64,000 nucleotides of DNA from Vibrio tubiashii (GTDB lineage Bacteria; Pseudomonadota; Gammaproteobacteria; Enterobacterales; Vibrionaceae), in the NCBI RefSeq assembly GCF_028551255.1, contig NZ_CP117029.1, positions 1,426,001-1,490,000 on the forward strand, written 5' to 3'. The position numbers and the translations under genes are program-made. Under the pieces are notes generated by a model, which saw only the letters and a program-made list of their open reading frames with translations, was not told where the DNA came from and searched no databases. Below are positions 45,776-54,437 of the stretch, piece by piece. Within the stretch, counting starts at the first letter, position 1, and every line of letters starts with the position of its first letter.

Positions 45776-47527
45776 CTATAAAGCGCTCTGGCTACCGTGA
45801 ATTTTGGGGTAGCGCTTAACGTAACCATCACGGCCATAGACTTTTATCGACAGCTGAATGTAGCGATCAAAACTACAGAACTGCTGGAAAAAGCGGTTCA
45901 GAACGTCGCTGAAAACTAAAAAGCCACCAGTGGTATCCAATGTGATTTCAATCTCTGTTCCTGGTGAGAAGACGTTTTTGCCCAGAATTCTTAGCGCAGA
46001 CACTTGTGAGCGAATATTAACGTTACGAATCGTCTGGATTTCGTCAGCAGAGATCTGACTCCTACTACATAAACGCAGCATTCTCTTTAACGCTTCCTCG
46101 GGGTGCTCTGCATGAAGCAGCGAGACAAAGTTAGCATTGAGCAAGGCGATAAATTGCCAGTGTAAATGTGGGTCTTGTTCTCGTGAAATAGGCGCTGAGG
46201 GTGGATAAATCGGGCTAAACTCGCCCGGTAAATCGATACTCTCTAGACATTCGAAATCTCCTTGAACAGCACAGGCGCGTTTTCCGTTGGTACAAAGAAG
46301 GCGAGTACCATAGAGTTTGTTGAACTCGAGTTCTTGTTGATTATTTAAGCTGATTGCGAGTCTGAACTCGTTGTCGCTACCGCGCGTACATTGCCAATGA
46401 TCGGCTTTTGGGTCTGAGCGATAGCTGTCTTTGAACAGAGGTGTGAGTGTTCTTTCTCCCATCGAAGTGATTTCGTACACTTCTGTGACTTCAACGATCT
46501 CAATATCACCATCGCTGTGCGCGTCAGCATTAACGGGAATACTCAGACTCCGTTGGTCATAGGTTGTCGGTTCGCCGGTTTGTTCGAACAGGTTAATCGC
46601 TGGAACGATGTTTAGCTTAAACACTTGGTTATCGAATAAGCGCATAAACTCCGTTGGTAAGCTATGCATAAACAAGTTCAATACTATTTCTGATGTATCA
46701 AATTGTTTGATTGCTTGACCGAACTCTTTAAGGCGGAAGAATTGACGTTTTTCTTTAAAGAAAAAGAACTCACTGATCAGTTGATAACCGGCAAACTGGT
46801 TACCTTTCTGCGGCAGAAATTGAAAGTTGGTATCGCTAATTCTACTTTTTAAACGCTCGGGTTCAAGTACTGCATGTTTCTCGCACGCTGCATCAGAAAT
46901 TGAGATGGCTTGGGTCTCAGCAAGTAATAGCTCGACCAGCGAATCAGCATTGTTTTCAAAACCCTGAACAAAAAAATCGAGGTCTTCACAATCTAAGGAT
47001 GAGAAAAATACATCTGGATCACCCGTAGAAAAGCTGAGCTGTATGACCGCCGTTGTTTGCTCTGTACCAGCTGGGCGATTGAACTTGAATGGCGCACTAG
47101 AGGCAGTGGTATCCATCAACTTAAATGAGGTGGTTTTTAGCTCATCGATAGTGGTAAAGGTGCAACTTTGACCTTGCGCTATGGCTGAGAACTGCGAACC
47201 TTTAGGCAGTGTTACAGACTCCGCCAGATCGGCTTCTTCATCAAGCTGGAGGTAAGCAATGCTCGGAACGGTTTGAATGTAGCTTGGGTATAAAACACCA
47301 AGTAACCCTTCAACGACTTCTGGTAACTGGTCTGATAGCTTCTTTTCGACGGTAGCGTTGAGTAAAGCTACACCATCAAGCAGTCGAGCAAGGCTCGGGT
47401 CTTCAATTTGGCCTTGATGGATGTTTAAACGTTCAGCATGACTAGGGTGCTGGTGTCCAAATTGGCCTAAGGCGCGTCGAACAAGAGTCAGTTCCTGTTC
47501 GAAATATCTTAATAACGGATCACTCAT
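45776..47527 (-). CDS. tssF: T6SS baseplate protein TssF
   Basis: A 583-residue protein with the TssF opening LLRYFEQELTLVRRALGQFGHQHPSHAERL and the region PSLARLLDGVALLNATVEKKL. It is a core baseplate wedge component. The ATG has a strong GGAGGAC ribosome binding site and overlaps the end of tssE by eight bases. Confidence 0.95.
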   Translation of the reverse strand: MSDPLLRYFEQELTLVRRALGQFGHQHPSHAERLNIHQGQIEDPSLARLLDGVALLNATVEKKLSDQLPEVVEGLLGVLYPSYIQTVPSIAYLQLDEEADLAESVTLPKGSQFSAIAQGQSCTFTTIDELKTTSFKLMDTTASSAPFKFNRPAGTEQTTAVIQLSFSTGDPDVFFSSLDCEDLDFFVQGFENNADSLVELLLAETQAISISDAACEKHAVLEPERLKSRISDTNFQFLPQKGNQFAGYQLISEFFFFKEKRQFFRLKEFGQAIKQFDTSEIVLNLFMHSLPTEFMRLFDNQVFKLNIVPAINLFEQTGEPTTYDQRSLSIPVNADAHSDGDIEIVEVTEVYEITSMGERTLTPLFKDSYRSDPKADHWQCTRGSDNEFRLAISLNNQQELEFNKLYGTRLLCTNGKRACAVQGDFECLESIDLPGEFSPIYPPSAPISREQDPHLHWQFIALLNANFVSLLHAEHPEEALKRMLRLCSRSQISADEIQTIRNVNIRSQVSALRILGKNVFSPGTEIEITLDTTGGFLVFSDVLNRFFQQFCSFDRYIQLSIKVYGRDGYVKRYPKIHGSQSAL

Positions 47528-47945
47528 AACTGTCCTCCGCCATTAGTGTTCTTAAATCATTCAGTGAAATTTTTGAGTCAAATACCAACTCGGTTTCTCC
47601 TTGAGTGGTTTTGGCTTTTGCAACGATGTTAAAGGCAATGGCGTTTTCATTTTCTTTGCGCTCTCCGAGTTCAACCATCACATTGGTTAATCTTGGCTCG
47701 AAGTGTTTAATGTAACTTTCTAATCGAAGTGCAAGTTGCGCTTGATCTAAGCTAGCGCTCAGTAGCTGCACGTCTTCAATGCCATAACGAAAGTTAGAGC
47801 GCTGCAGTTCAATAAATCGGTCGTCTATCTCAAGTAGAGATGCCTCTGACTCAAGTAGCTTGGTCAGGTTGTACTTGATGTCTTCAATGTCATCATTAGG
47901 ACCTGAGTTTTCGTGAGGCTGAACAAAGGTTTTCCAGAAACTCAT
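47520..47945 (-). CDS. tssE: T6SS baseplate protein TssE (gp25-like)
   Basis: A 141-residue protein of the gp25/lysozyme-like baseplate family, with ELQRSNFRYGIEDVQLLSASLDQAQLALRLESYIKHFEPRL (split here by its EPRL motif) as the hallmark. It nucleates sheath polymerisation on the baseplate. It overlaps tssC2 by one base and tssF by eight. Confidence 0.93.
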   Translation of the reverse strand: MSFWKTFVQPHENSGPNDDIEDIKYNLTKLLESEASLLEIDDRFIELQRSNFRYGIEDVQLLSASLDQAQLALRLESYIKHFEPRLTNVMVELGERKENENAIAFNIVAKAKTTQGETELVFDSKISLNDLRTLMAEDSYE

Positions 47946-49342
47946 TACGCCACCTCATCCAGTTCAGTTGTCAGGACCACTTCACCAGTGAAATGGTCGT
48001 ACTGGTATTGGGGAACGATACGTAAAGTGCAAGAAAAGCTGCCTTTATGATGTGGCGACTCTGTAACACTGATCTTGGCGAAGCTCAGCGGGTATTTAGA
48101 CAATGTTTCTTCATTGGCAAATGAGACGTTGCTGGAGAATTTTTCAATCCAATGCGTTAAGAAAAGCTCACATTCTGATGCGGTATTGAAACTACCAATC
48201 ATTTCTCTCACTTGTACCTTTAAGTAGTGAGCGATGCGGCAGGACATGAGGCTGGTTTGGATCTGTGTAAGCACTTTCTCGTTATCGGTTTGAGAGTGAC
48301 TTTGCCAAATCGAATTGTTGCCATTGAAGTAAAACTTTTCGCTCAGGGCACTCTTAGTCAAAGGAATAAAACCGTTCTGAGCATAAAAAGTCGAAATTTG
48401 ACCAAACAAAACCACATCAGTTTCAGGACGAGATAAAAACTGGCTATCGTGATGCTCTAAATTAACCAAAGCCCCTTGAGCTTTATCGTTCCAGCGAGAC
48501 TTCAAAAAACCGAACCAGTTTACTCGATGGTGTTCTCTCATCATGGTAGCCGCAAAAGCGAACGCGGCATTGCCCCAAAGTCCTTGACCAGCTTCATTGT
48601 AGATAAAGCCCACTTTGGCATTCTTGTAGCAGTTACGCATACGAATGGAAGGCATGACTAAGCCAACAAATTTAGACGACGCTTTCTGTCTTAGCTCTTG
48701 CCAAGGTTTGTAGTCCTCTCCTGTAAGGATTTTTTCAATTCGGTTGGTATCTGATAACCAATCCGCAGTCGGTTGGACAAAAAATTGCTCATCAGGAGAA
48801 AAAAGCATAGGGCATAGCGTGACTTCACCTAACTTTCCTAACAGTTCTAAGGTGAATAAGTCGTCATAGTCCGCATCAAAATCCATATCAAGCGAGATTT
48901 TGTGGGTAAAAACAATGCTACCAAATGGGTGCCCGCCTAAAGTGTTTAGCTCTTTGTTACCAATTTTGTTGTAAAGCTCAGATCCTTTGATGGTATAGGC
49001 TTGGTTGACGTCGTTTGATATCTCGGACCAATCCATATCAAGCAATTTGAGTTTAGTTCGTTGCTTGTTAACGGGTAGCTTGGCTAAGCCTTCAAGCCCG
49101 AGCCAACTACCATGAAGAGTCTCGAAATCATTGTGGTGCAGAATCTCATCAAGCTGCTTTGAAATACCGCTGTCTAGTTCGGTGATCAACTGGGCGAGAA
49201 AAACCGTTAAACGTCCTTTACTGGTGAGTGCTTCCGGAGCAATCTCAGACAGCAGAGATAGCGACTCTTTCAAAAAGTCGTTGTCTGTGGTGTCTAATCC
49301 GGCAAAATTCCGTTGCCATTCTGAATCGATGTTCAAATTCAT
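47945..49342 (-). CDS. Second TssC-like sheath protein
   Basis: About 465 residues and clearly a TssC (VipB/EvpB) homologue: LHHNDFETLHGSWLGLEGL, LGGHPFGSIVFTH and SCRIAHYLKVQVREMIGSF match the neighbouring TssC. It is more divergent: the FIGG-type stretch of TssC near residue 370 and the N-terminal segment differ. It may be a sheath cap, a minor sheath subunit or an adaptor. The longest frame begins at 49378 inside a hairpin loop, which is implausible; the ATG pair at 49345 and 49342 has an AGGA ribosome binding site, and 49342 has the better spacing. Confidence 0.85.
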   Translation of the reverse strand: MNLNIDSEWQRNFAGLDTTDNDFLKESLSLLSEIAPEALTSKGRLTVFLAQLITELDSGISKQLDEILHHNDFETLHGSWLGLEGLAKLPVNKQRTKLKLLDMDWSEISNDVNQAYTIKGSELYNKIGNKELNTLGGHPFGSIVFTHKISLDMDFDADYDDLFTLELLGKLGEVTLCPMLFSPDEQFFVQPTADWLSDTNRIEKILTGEDYKPWQELRQKASSKFVGLVMPSIRMRNCYKNAKVGFIYNEAGQGLWGNAAFAFAATMMREHHRVNWFGFLKSRWNDKAQGALVNLEHHDSQFLSRPETDVVLFGQISTFYAQNGFIPLTKSALSEKFYFNGNNSIWQSHSQTDNEKVLTQIQTSLMSCRIAHYLKVQVREMIGSFNTASECELFLTHWIEKFSSNVSFANEETLSKYPLSFAKISVTESPHHKGSFSCTLRIVPQYQYDHFTGEVVLTTELDEVA

Positions 49343-49367
49343 CATGTCCTGAGAATAGAGAAAGAAT

Positions 49368-49387
49368 AGGCCGGACAAGTCCGGCCT
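49368..49387 (-). promoter_or_regulatory. Hairpin between tssC and the second tssC-like gene
   Basis: A perfect 9-bp GC-rich stem (AGGCCGGAC / GTCCGGCCT) with a 2-base centre lies 11 bases after the tssC stop. On the minus strand it is followed by a pyrimidine-rich ATTCTTTCTCTATTC, not a pure T-run. It is well placed to act as a partial terminator or an RNase barrier, raising hcp-tssB-tssC output over the downstream genes. Confidence 0.75.
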
Positions 49388-49397
49388 GATTTCTGAT

Positions 49398-50876
49398 TTA
49401 GCCTGGAATCTTAGCTACCATTCGAACTGAGGTCGTCAGCTCTTCAAGTTGTAGCCATGGGCGTAAATGCGCTACCGCAGAATAAGAACCTGGGCGGCCT
49501 GGTTGTTCTACAACCTCAATACGTGATTCAGCTAGTGGTGTTTTCGCTCGTTGCTCATTACCAATTGCACCAGCGTTAGTGTATTGGTCGATCCAAAGTT
49601 GCAGTTCACGTTGGATGTCTGGAGCTTCGAGGTTTGAGCCTAGTTTGTCACGGCCCATTACTTTCAAGTAGTGCGCGATACGGCCACTTGCCATGATGTA
49701 AGGTAGACGCGCAGAGATTGCAGCGTTTGCTGTTGCATCAGGGTCAGTGTAAGTCTTTGGTTTTTGAGTCGTTTGACCACCAATAAACACACCGTAGTTT
49801 GAGTTCTTGTAATGAACCAGTGGTAAGAAGCCTAGATCGCTAAGCTCTTTTTCACGTTCATCGGTCAAGTTAACCTCAGTCGGGCACTGTTGGACTAGAT
49901 CACCGGCTTCCGTTTTGTAGGTCAGGTTAGGTAGGTTTTCTACTTTACCACCGTTATCTAGACCACGAATCGCAGTACACCAGCCTGACGCGGTGTAAGC
50001 TTGAGTCATCTTAAGACCAAGATCGTAAGCAGCGTTTGACCAAACTAGCTCATCGTTGCTTGCTGGATTTGGATTACCATCCATATCCGTACCTAACTCT
50101 TCGTATTCGAACAAGTTAGTGCTTAGACCTTTAGCACCGTATGGCAGACGAGCCATAGTGCGAGGAAGCGTTAGCGTTACATAGCGAGCGTCATCGCTTT
50201 CACGGAATGAATTCCAAGCTGCATAAGCTGGAGAATCGAAACCTGCCGCGACAGGTTTACCTTCATCAAATGTTGTGAAGTCATTGAATTCAAACATTTG
50301 TGCATTTGCAGCCGCGACAAATGGTGCGTGACATGCAGCCGCAACTTCACCCATATAGCGAAGTAGGGCAACATCTTCGTCTTTAGCGCTGAACTCATAG
50401 TCGCCGATAAAGGTGCCGTATGGTTCACCACCAGCCGTACCAAACTCACCTTGGTAAACTGCGTTAAACAGTGGGCTACGATCAATCGCAGGAGCGTCTT
50501 CGAATTGCTCTAGTAGCTCTTCTTGACTGAAGTCGACCATCTTGATCTTAAGATCGCGGCCAAGTTCACTCTCTTTGACAAGCTTTTGCAGACCACGCCA
50601 AGAGCCTTCAAGCTTTTGGAAATCATTTTGCTGCATGACCTGAGATAGCTGCTGTGAAAGCTTCTTATCGATCTCAGAAATGGCATTTTCAATGGTCTTA
50701 GTCAGGTTCTTGTCCCAAGTAACCGTACCAGATAGCGCTTGCTCAGCAAGAACAGAGAAAAGTTCTTTTGTAGTATCAGCCGGAGTCTGAGTCGTTGCTT
50801 CAATCGCTCTGTCTAGAAAACTAAGAGCACCTTCTGCAGCTTCCGGTTGGGCTTGATTTTCAGCTTCTGTGCTCAT
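49398..50876 (-). CDS. tssC: T6SS sheath protein TssC (VipB)
   Basis: A 492-residue large sheath subunit with the TssC hallmarks MQQNDFQKLEGSWRGLQKLV, GEPYGTFIGDYEF, FFEYEELG-like and IMASGRIAHYLKVMGRDKLGS (about residue 400). With TssB it forms the contractile sheath, cleared by ClpV. Its ATG overlaps the tssB stop by one base (TAATG), ensuring coupled synthesis. Strong conservation makes the assignment secure. Confidence 0.96.
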   Translation of the reverse strand: MSTEAENQAQPEAAEGALSFLDRAIEATTQTPADTTKELFSVLAEQALSGTVTWDKNLTKTIENAISEIDKKLSQQLSQVMQQNDFQKLEGSWRGLQKLVKESELGRDLKIKMVDFSQEELLEQFEDAPAIDRSPLFNAVYQGEFGTAGGEPYGTFIGDYEFSAKDEDVALLRYMGEVAAACHAPFVAAANAQMFEFNDFTTFDEGKPVAAGFDSPAYAAWNSFRESDDARYVTLTLPRTMARLPYGAKGLSTNLFEYEELGTDMDGNPNPASNDELVWSNAAYDLGLKMTQAYTASGWCTAIRGLDNGGKVENLPNLTYKTEAGDLVQQCPTEVNLTDEREKELSDLGFLPLVHYKNSNYGVFIGGQTTQKPKTYTDPDATANAAISARLPYIMASGRIAHYLKVMGRDKLGSNLEAPDIQRELQLWIDQYTNAGAIGNEQRAKTPLAESRIEVVEQPGRPGSYSAVAHLRPWLQLEELTTSVRMVAKIPG

Positions 50877-51379
50877 TATTCAGCTCCTTCTTTATTGATA
50901 CCTAATTCTTCAGAAAGTGCGTTGATTGTGTCAGCGCTTTGAAGAACTTCTTTAAGTAGCTTTTCTAGGTCACGAGAGCGGTCAGCTTTTGAAAGCAGAA
51001 CCTTAAGTTGGTTACGTGTCTCTACAAGTTTTTTCAGTGGTTCTACTTGCTCAACAATCGCTTCCGGTTCGAAGTCTTTCATTGAGTTAAACTGTAGGTT
51101 GGCTTCAAACTGGCTGTCATCGTCAGCCAGCACGTTATCAACTTTTAGGCTCAGCTCTGGGCCGACACGCTTCATGACATTGTCGAAGTTGTCTTTGTCT
51201 ACGTTATAAAACGTGCGCTCTTCAACATCTTCTTTATCTTGCTTATGACCCGAGTAGTCACCAATTACCCCAACAACAAATGGGAGTTCTTTGGTTTCTA
51301 CAGCGCCATTAGTTTCCACATCGTAAGTAATACTTACGCGGTTCTTACTTACGCGTTTGTGTTGGGAATTAAGTGCCAC
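50876..51379 (-). CDS. tssB: T6SS sheath protein TssB (VipA)
   Basis: A 167-residue small sheath subunit with the TssB pattern VSITYDVETNGAVETKELPFVVGVIGDYSG and the FDNVMKRVGPELSLKVDN segment, ending in the helix that interlocks with TssC. The start is GTG with a perfect AAGGAGAT ribosome binding site. It follows hcp by 19 bases. Confidence 0.96.
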   Translation of the reverse strand: MALNSQHKRVSKNRVSITYDVETNGAVETKELPFVVGVIGDYSGHKQDKEDVEERTFYNVDKDNFDNVMKRVGPELSLKVDNVLADDDSQFEANLQFNSMKDFEPEAIVEQVEPLKKLVETRNQLKVLLSKADRSRDLEKLLKEVLQSADTINALSEELGINKEGAE

Positions 51380-51398
51380 AATGGATCTCCTTATTCAA

Positions 51399-51920
51399 TT
51401 ACGCTGCAGTCGAAGTCACTTTAGCTGCAGTTGCATCGAAGCCAACTTCAGGGCCTTTCTCGATCTTACCGCCTTCGCCTTCGATGTAGTACGCTTTAGA
51501 AATTTCAGTGTACGTTAGGCTGAATGATTCGTTTGGTAGCGTGCCGTCTGATGCAGCCATGTTGTAGCTAGACATACGAGCAGCTTTAAGTGTTAGGATT
51601 AGGTATGGATCAGCACCAGAACCTTCACGGTTAGGCTTAGTCATTACGATCTCAACAGTTTTACCTTCACCACCTGGTGCGTATAGGAATGTTGTTAGGT
51701 GAGGAGTTGCGCCGTCACATCCACGTGTCACGTTTACTTCACCTAGTGCAACCATACCTTGGTCTGCGTTGTTAGCATTACCGACATCAATGCCTACACC
51801 GCGTACAGCATTCCAAGTGATAGTGTCGATAGCGAAGAAGCCATCTTTACCACCAATCTTTTCTACTGTTGCAGCGCCTTTAGGTTTTGTACCGTCGATT
51901 CTCATGAAAATAGAAGCCAT
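51399..51920 (-). CDS. hcp: T6SS inner tube protein Hcp (TssD)
   Basis: A 173-residue Hcp (TssD), forming hexameric rings of the secreted tube: MASIFMRIDGTKPKGAATVE, a beta-barrel core and LILTLKAARMSSYNMAASDG. The AAGGAGAAT ribosome binding site is very strong, in keeping with high Hcp output. A 10-base palindrome (GCTGATCAGC, 51934-51943) lies just upstream, in the 29-base gap to tssA. Confidence 0.95.
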   Translation of the reverse strand: MASIFMRIDGTKPKGAATVEKIGGKDGFFAIDTITWNAVRGVGIDVGNANNADQGMVALGEVNVTRGCDGATPHLTTFLYAPGGEGKTVEIVMTKPNREGSGADPYLILTLKAARMSSYNMAASDGTLPNESFSLTYTEISKAYYIEGEGGKIEKGPEVGFDATAAKVTSTAA

Positions 51921-51949
51921 TTTATTCTCCTTTGCTGATCAGCATTTGG

Positions 51950-53356
51950 TTACCACTCGAAGTCATTCAGATTACCTGATGATTCGGTGGAGCTTGCTTC
52001 AGTTTGTGATGATTGATTAGTATCGGTCTTTTCCTGAGTTGGTATTTCTACAGGAGAAGTCTGATTAGTAGGTGCAGCTGCCCCATTTGAAGCAGCTGCG
52101 GTTGGAATAATGTTAGAAGAGGTTGGTAACGTTTTATCGCTCAGATCAAGCTGATCTAAGTTATCCATCCCCGTTAATTGATTAATTTGTTGCATTACGC
52201 CGCTATTGCCGCCTGTCATCTCTTGCATGAGTTCAGGCAGGCTCATGTAACCCCAGCGTATTGCTCTTTCTAGCAAGAACGAAATTGGGCTATGTGGCTC
52301 AGTTTGTTTGAAAAACTCAGAGATCTTTCTCAGCTCTTGAAAAGCTTGGTCTCGGCTAGCGATCTGGCCTGCACTTACTGGTATCTGCGCAACAACAGTT
52401 GTTGAAGTTACTTGAGGCGCAACCTGAGCAGTAATACTGGAAGCTTCAGTTGATACCGTCTGAGCACTTTCGGCAGGTGCGCTATTGACTTGAGCAGGGC
52501 TCTCTATCTGTTGCTTTTCAGCTACCTCTTCTTTACGAGGTAGGTAGTCATCACCTAACGGCCAGAAAGCGAACTTGTCTTCTGTAAGAAAGCGGATTGC
52601 ATTGATTGAATCAGCAAGATTAGCTTTAGCAAAACGGAAGCTAATTGGTGTCACACCGACTTGTTGACACTCTTTGGCAATGGCGAGTTCCGCTTCAGTA
52701 AAGTTCTGATAGGCATCAGAAAGCAAAAGTACCGTTTGCTCGACGTCACTATTGAATAGCTGTTGGGCTTTTTTCTTGAGCTCTTCAAGCTCACCAGAGC
52801 GTTCTGCTCTTAAATAATCACCAAAAGTAATGTCATCAATCAGACCGATAAGCTGTAGAGGCATGAACAGGGCTGTTGAGTCGTTGCTTTCACCCACCAG
52901 TTGTAACAATGGCTTGATACGAAAATCTGCGATCTCTCTTAGCTTACCTTGTTCATCGTCGCTCTTAATTTTGTTGTCTGGAAGAGTAGGGTGCAGGTTG
53001 CCCCAAAATTCTTCGATGAAGCTTTTTAGTACTTTAGTTGAGTCAGCTAGGTTCTGATAAGGCTGCGCGGTAAATAGTTGGCTTGAAATATACCAGCCAA
53101 GCAACTCTAAATCTTTGGTTGATTGAGTGAGTGCTTCTAATGTGCTGTTACGCAGTTGAGTCCAGTTCGATTCATTGGCTTCTAACAACGCCTCATCGCT
53201 AGAAGCATCAGGTGTTTCGATAAGCTGGCGGAATGAAGATTGCGCAGCATTATAGTTATTACGTAACGCGCGATAGATCGAGCGATCAAGCTTTAGGTAG
53301 TTACCAGTCGGGGATTCTTCTGAAATGGGTGCCAACAATTGTGCAATATCTACCAT
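51950..53356 (-). CDS. tssA: T6SS assembly protein TssA
   Basis: A 468-residue protein with the N-terminal ImpA_N domain (LLAPISEESPTGNYLKLDRSIYRALRNNYN; FWGNLHPTLPDNK near residue 120), a low-complexity Thr/Ala/Val linker (about 290-345), and a C-terminal helical part (EPHSPISFLLERAIRWGYMSLPELM), found in many TssA proteins. It primes sheath and tube assembly at the baseplate or caps the distal end. It is the first gene of the main T6SS block, with an ACGGAA ribosome binding site. Confidence 0.93.
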   Translation of the reverse strand: MVDIAQLLAPISEESPTGNYLKLDRSIYRALRNNYNAAQSSFRQLIETPDASSDEALLEANESNWTQLRNSTLEALTQSTKDLELLGWYISSQLFTAQPYQNLADSTKVLKSFIEEFWGNLHPTLPDNKIKSDDEQGKLREIADFRIKPLLQLVGESNDSTALFMPLQLIGLIDDITFGDYLRAERSGELEELKKKAQQLFNSDVEQTVLLLSDAYQNFTEAELAIAKECQQVGVTPISFRFAKANLADSINAIRFLTEDKFAFWPLGDDYLPRKEEVAEKQQIESPAQVNSAPAESAQTVSTEASSITAQVAPQVTSTTVVAQIPVSAGQIASRDQAFQELRKISEFFKQTEPHSPISFLLERAIRWGYMSLPELMQEMTGGNSGVMQQINQLTGMDNLDQLDLSDKTLPTSSNIIPTAAASNGAAAPTNQTSPVEIPTQEKTDTNQSSQTEASSTESSGNLNDFEW

Positions 53357-53546
53357 GCAAATTCCGTTACGTAATTATTGTAATTTGGTTAACGTAAGCA
53401 ATTGTTAAAATAGTAATTTATTAGCTGTTGCTTACAATTGATAGTCTAGGCTTATTTTTGAAAAAGGCTCGCCCAAATTTATTATTTACGTAAAAAAGTG
53501 ACATACATCTAGAAAATTGGACGGAGCACGCTCATTTTTTATTAAA
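53357..53546 (-). promoter_or_regulatory. Probable promoter region of the main T6SS operon
   Basis: About 190 AT-rich bases lie upstream of tssA. They contain an inverted repeat GTAAGCAA (53394-53401) against TTGCTTAC (53428-53435) with a 26-base spacer, and neighbouring CAATTG copies. I could not place an unambiguous -10/-35 pair or a sigma-54 (GG-N10-GC) element. The repeat may be the site of a regulator encoded elsewhere. Confidence 0.45.
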
Positions 53547-53578
53547 CCCTTGTTCGCAAGGTGGTTTTTTAACCACCT
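53547..53578. terminator. Overlapping hairpins at the end of the vgrG-PAAR operon
   Basis: Two mutually exclusive hairpins share the bases 53559-53561. One is AGGTGGTT / AACCACCT (53559-53578, 4-base loop), which includes the PAAR stop codon. The other is CCTTG / CAAGG with a TTCG loop (53548-53561; on the minus strand CGAA), followed on the plus strand by TGGTTTTTT. One or both may end vgrG-PAAR transcription before the tssA promoter. Confidence 0.5.
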
Positions 53579-53868
53579 ATCATGACTGTGGGCATACCTA
53601 ATACAATAGTGCCACCATGTGCAGTCGTATCCCCCATTCGAGCGGCGGGTTTGTTCATTATTAGTACGGTTGCGCTGCCTTTAATGATGGAATCGGGAGG
53701 GCCAACACATACACACATATCGCCTAGTGTGGCTGCTGGCATACTACCGATGAGTACAGTGGGTACACCAGGACCAGTTATAGGACCACCTACATGTGGA
53801 ATTGGTGGCACAGCAGGGGTTTGCATCGGACATACATGCATGTCTGTTAAGCGGGCTGCTAAGGTCAT
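53569..53868 (-). CDS. T6SS PAAR-repeat spike-tip protein
   Basis: A 99-residue single PAAR domain: MTLAARLTDMHVCPMQTP, three repeats of the GxPxVLIGxMPAAxxGD type and the HGGTIVLGMPTVMIGG ending. It sharpens the VgrG spike and can carry effectors by direct fusion, but has no extension here. It overlaps the DUF6931-like gene by four bases, with a GGAAAAGG ribosome binding site. Confidence 0.93.
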   Translation of the reverse strand: MTLAARLTDMHVCPMQTPAVPPIPHVGGPITGPGVPTVLIGSMPAATLGDMCVCVGPPDSIIKGSATVLIMNKPAARMGDTTAHGGTIVLGMPTVMIGG

Positions 53869-54437
53869 CCTTTTCCTCCATTGCCGCCGTTAGCGATATC
53901 AAGCGCATAGCTCACTGATTGAGTATAGTACTTTTCAGAATCTTGCCAGTTAGGCAGGGCAGCAGCGTGATTAATTGAGCCTGCAACAGCCTTGGCATAA
54001 AGAAATGGGTCTGGGAGTACTGCTGGCAGATCTGGTGCCACTATACTGCCGGACCCATTCCAAAATATTGCTTGTGCTAACCATGAAGGTCCACAGTTTA
54101 ATTCGAGTCTGTTAGACAGTAGTTCTGCTTTGCGTCGAAGGTCTTCTGCTGGAGCTTGTACCCACTGTTGTGCCGTTTGAATACATTGTGCTTGAGTTGC
54201 GTTCCAAACGTCATTGCGAAGCTGTATACAAAGACTTGCCCACCAAATCGCTTCACGGACGGGTAGAGCATGGGCGAGAAACTGCACAAGGTCATTATTG
54301 AGTTGGTTCTCTTGAAGTAACTGAATCGTTTGTTCTACGGACAACTCTTCGTCAAGTAACTCTTTCGCTTCGTCTGAAGCCGTAAATCGAGGCAGGATTT
54401 GCCCGCAAGTCTGGTAAGGGATTTTTTTATAACTCAT
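53865..54437 (-). CDS. Unknown protein between vgrG and PAAR (DUF6931-like)
   Basis: A 190-residue cytosolic protein, probably all-helical, with many Trp and Ala (PVREAIWWASLCIQLRND; TAQQWVQAPAEDLRRKAELL; PSWLAQAIFWNGSGSI). It resembles the DUF6931 group I have seen named beside VgrG and PAAR genes, but I cannot confirm the match. It overlaps vgrG by one base and PAAR by four, so it is translated with both. An adaptor or chaperone that loads a cargo onto VgrG-PAAR is likely; an effector is possible. Confidence 0.65.
   Translation of the reverse strand: MSYKKIPYQTCGQILPRFTASDEAKELLDEELSVEQTIQLLQENQLNNDLVQFLAHALPVREAIWWASLCIQLRNDVWNATQAQCIQTAQQWVQAPAEDLRRKAELLSNRLELNCGPSWLAQAIFWNGSGSIVAPDLPAVLPDPFLYAKAVAGSINHAAALPNWQDSEKYYTQSVSYALDIANGGNGGKG

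Noticed and set aside
49345..49378. N-terminal extension of the second tssC-like gene beginning at 49378
   Set aside because: The start codon would lie in the centre of a perfect hairpin and the extension has no similarity to TssC; an AGGA ribosome binding site supports 49342.
53582..53893. 103-residue frame opposite the PAAR gene
   Set aside because: It is an antisense shadow of the repetitive Gly/Pro-rich PAAR sequence and lacks a start context.
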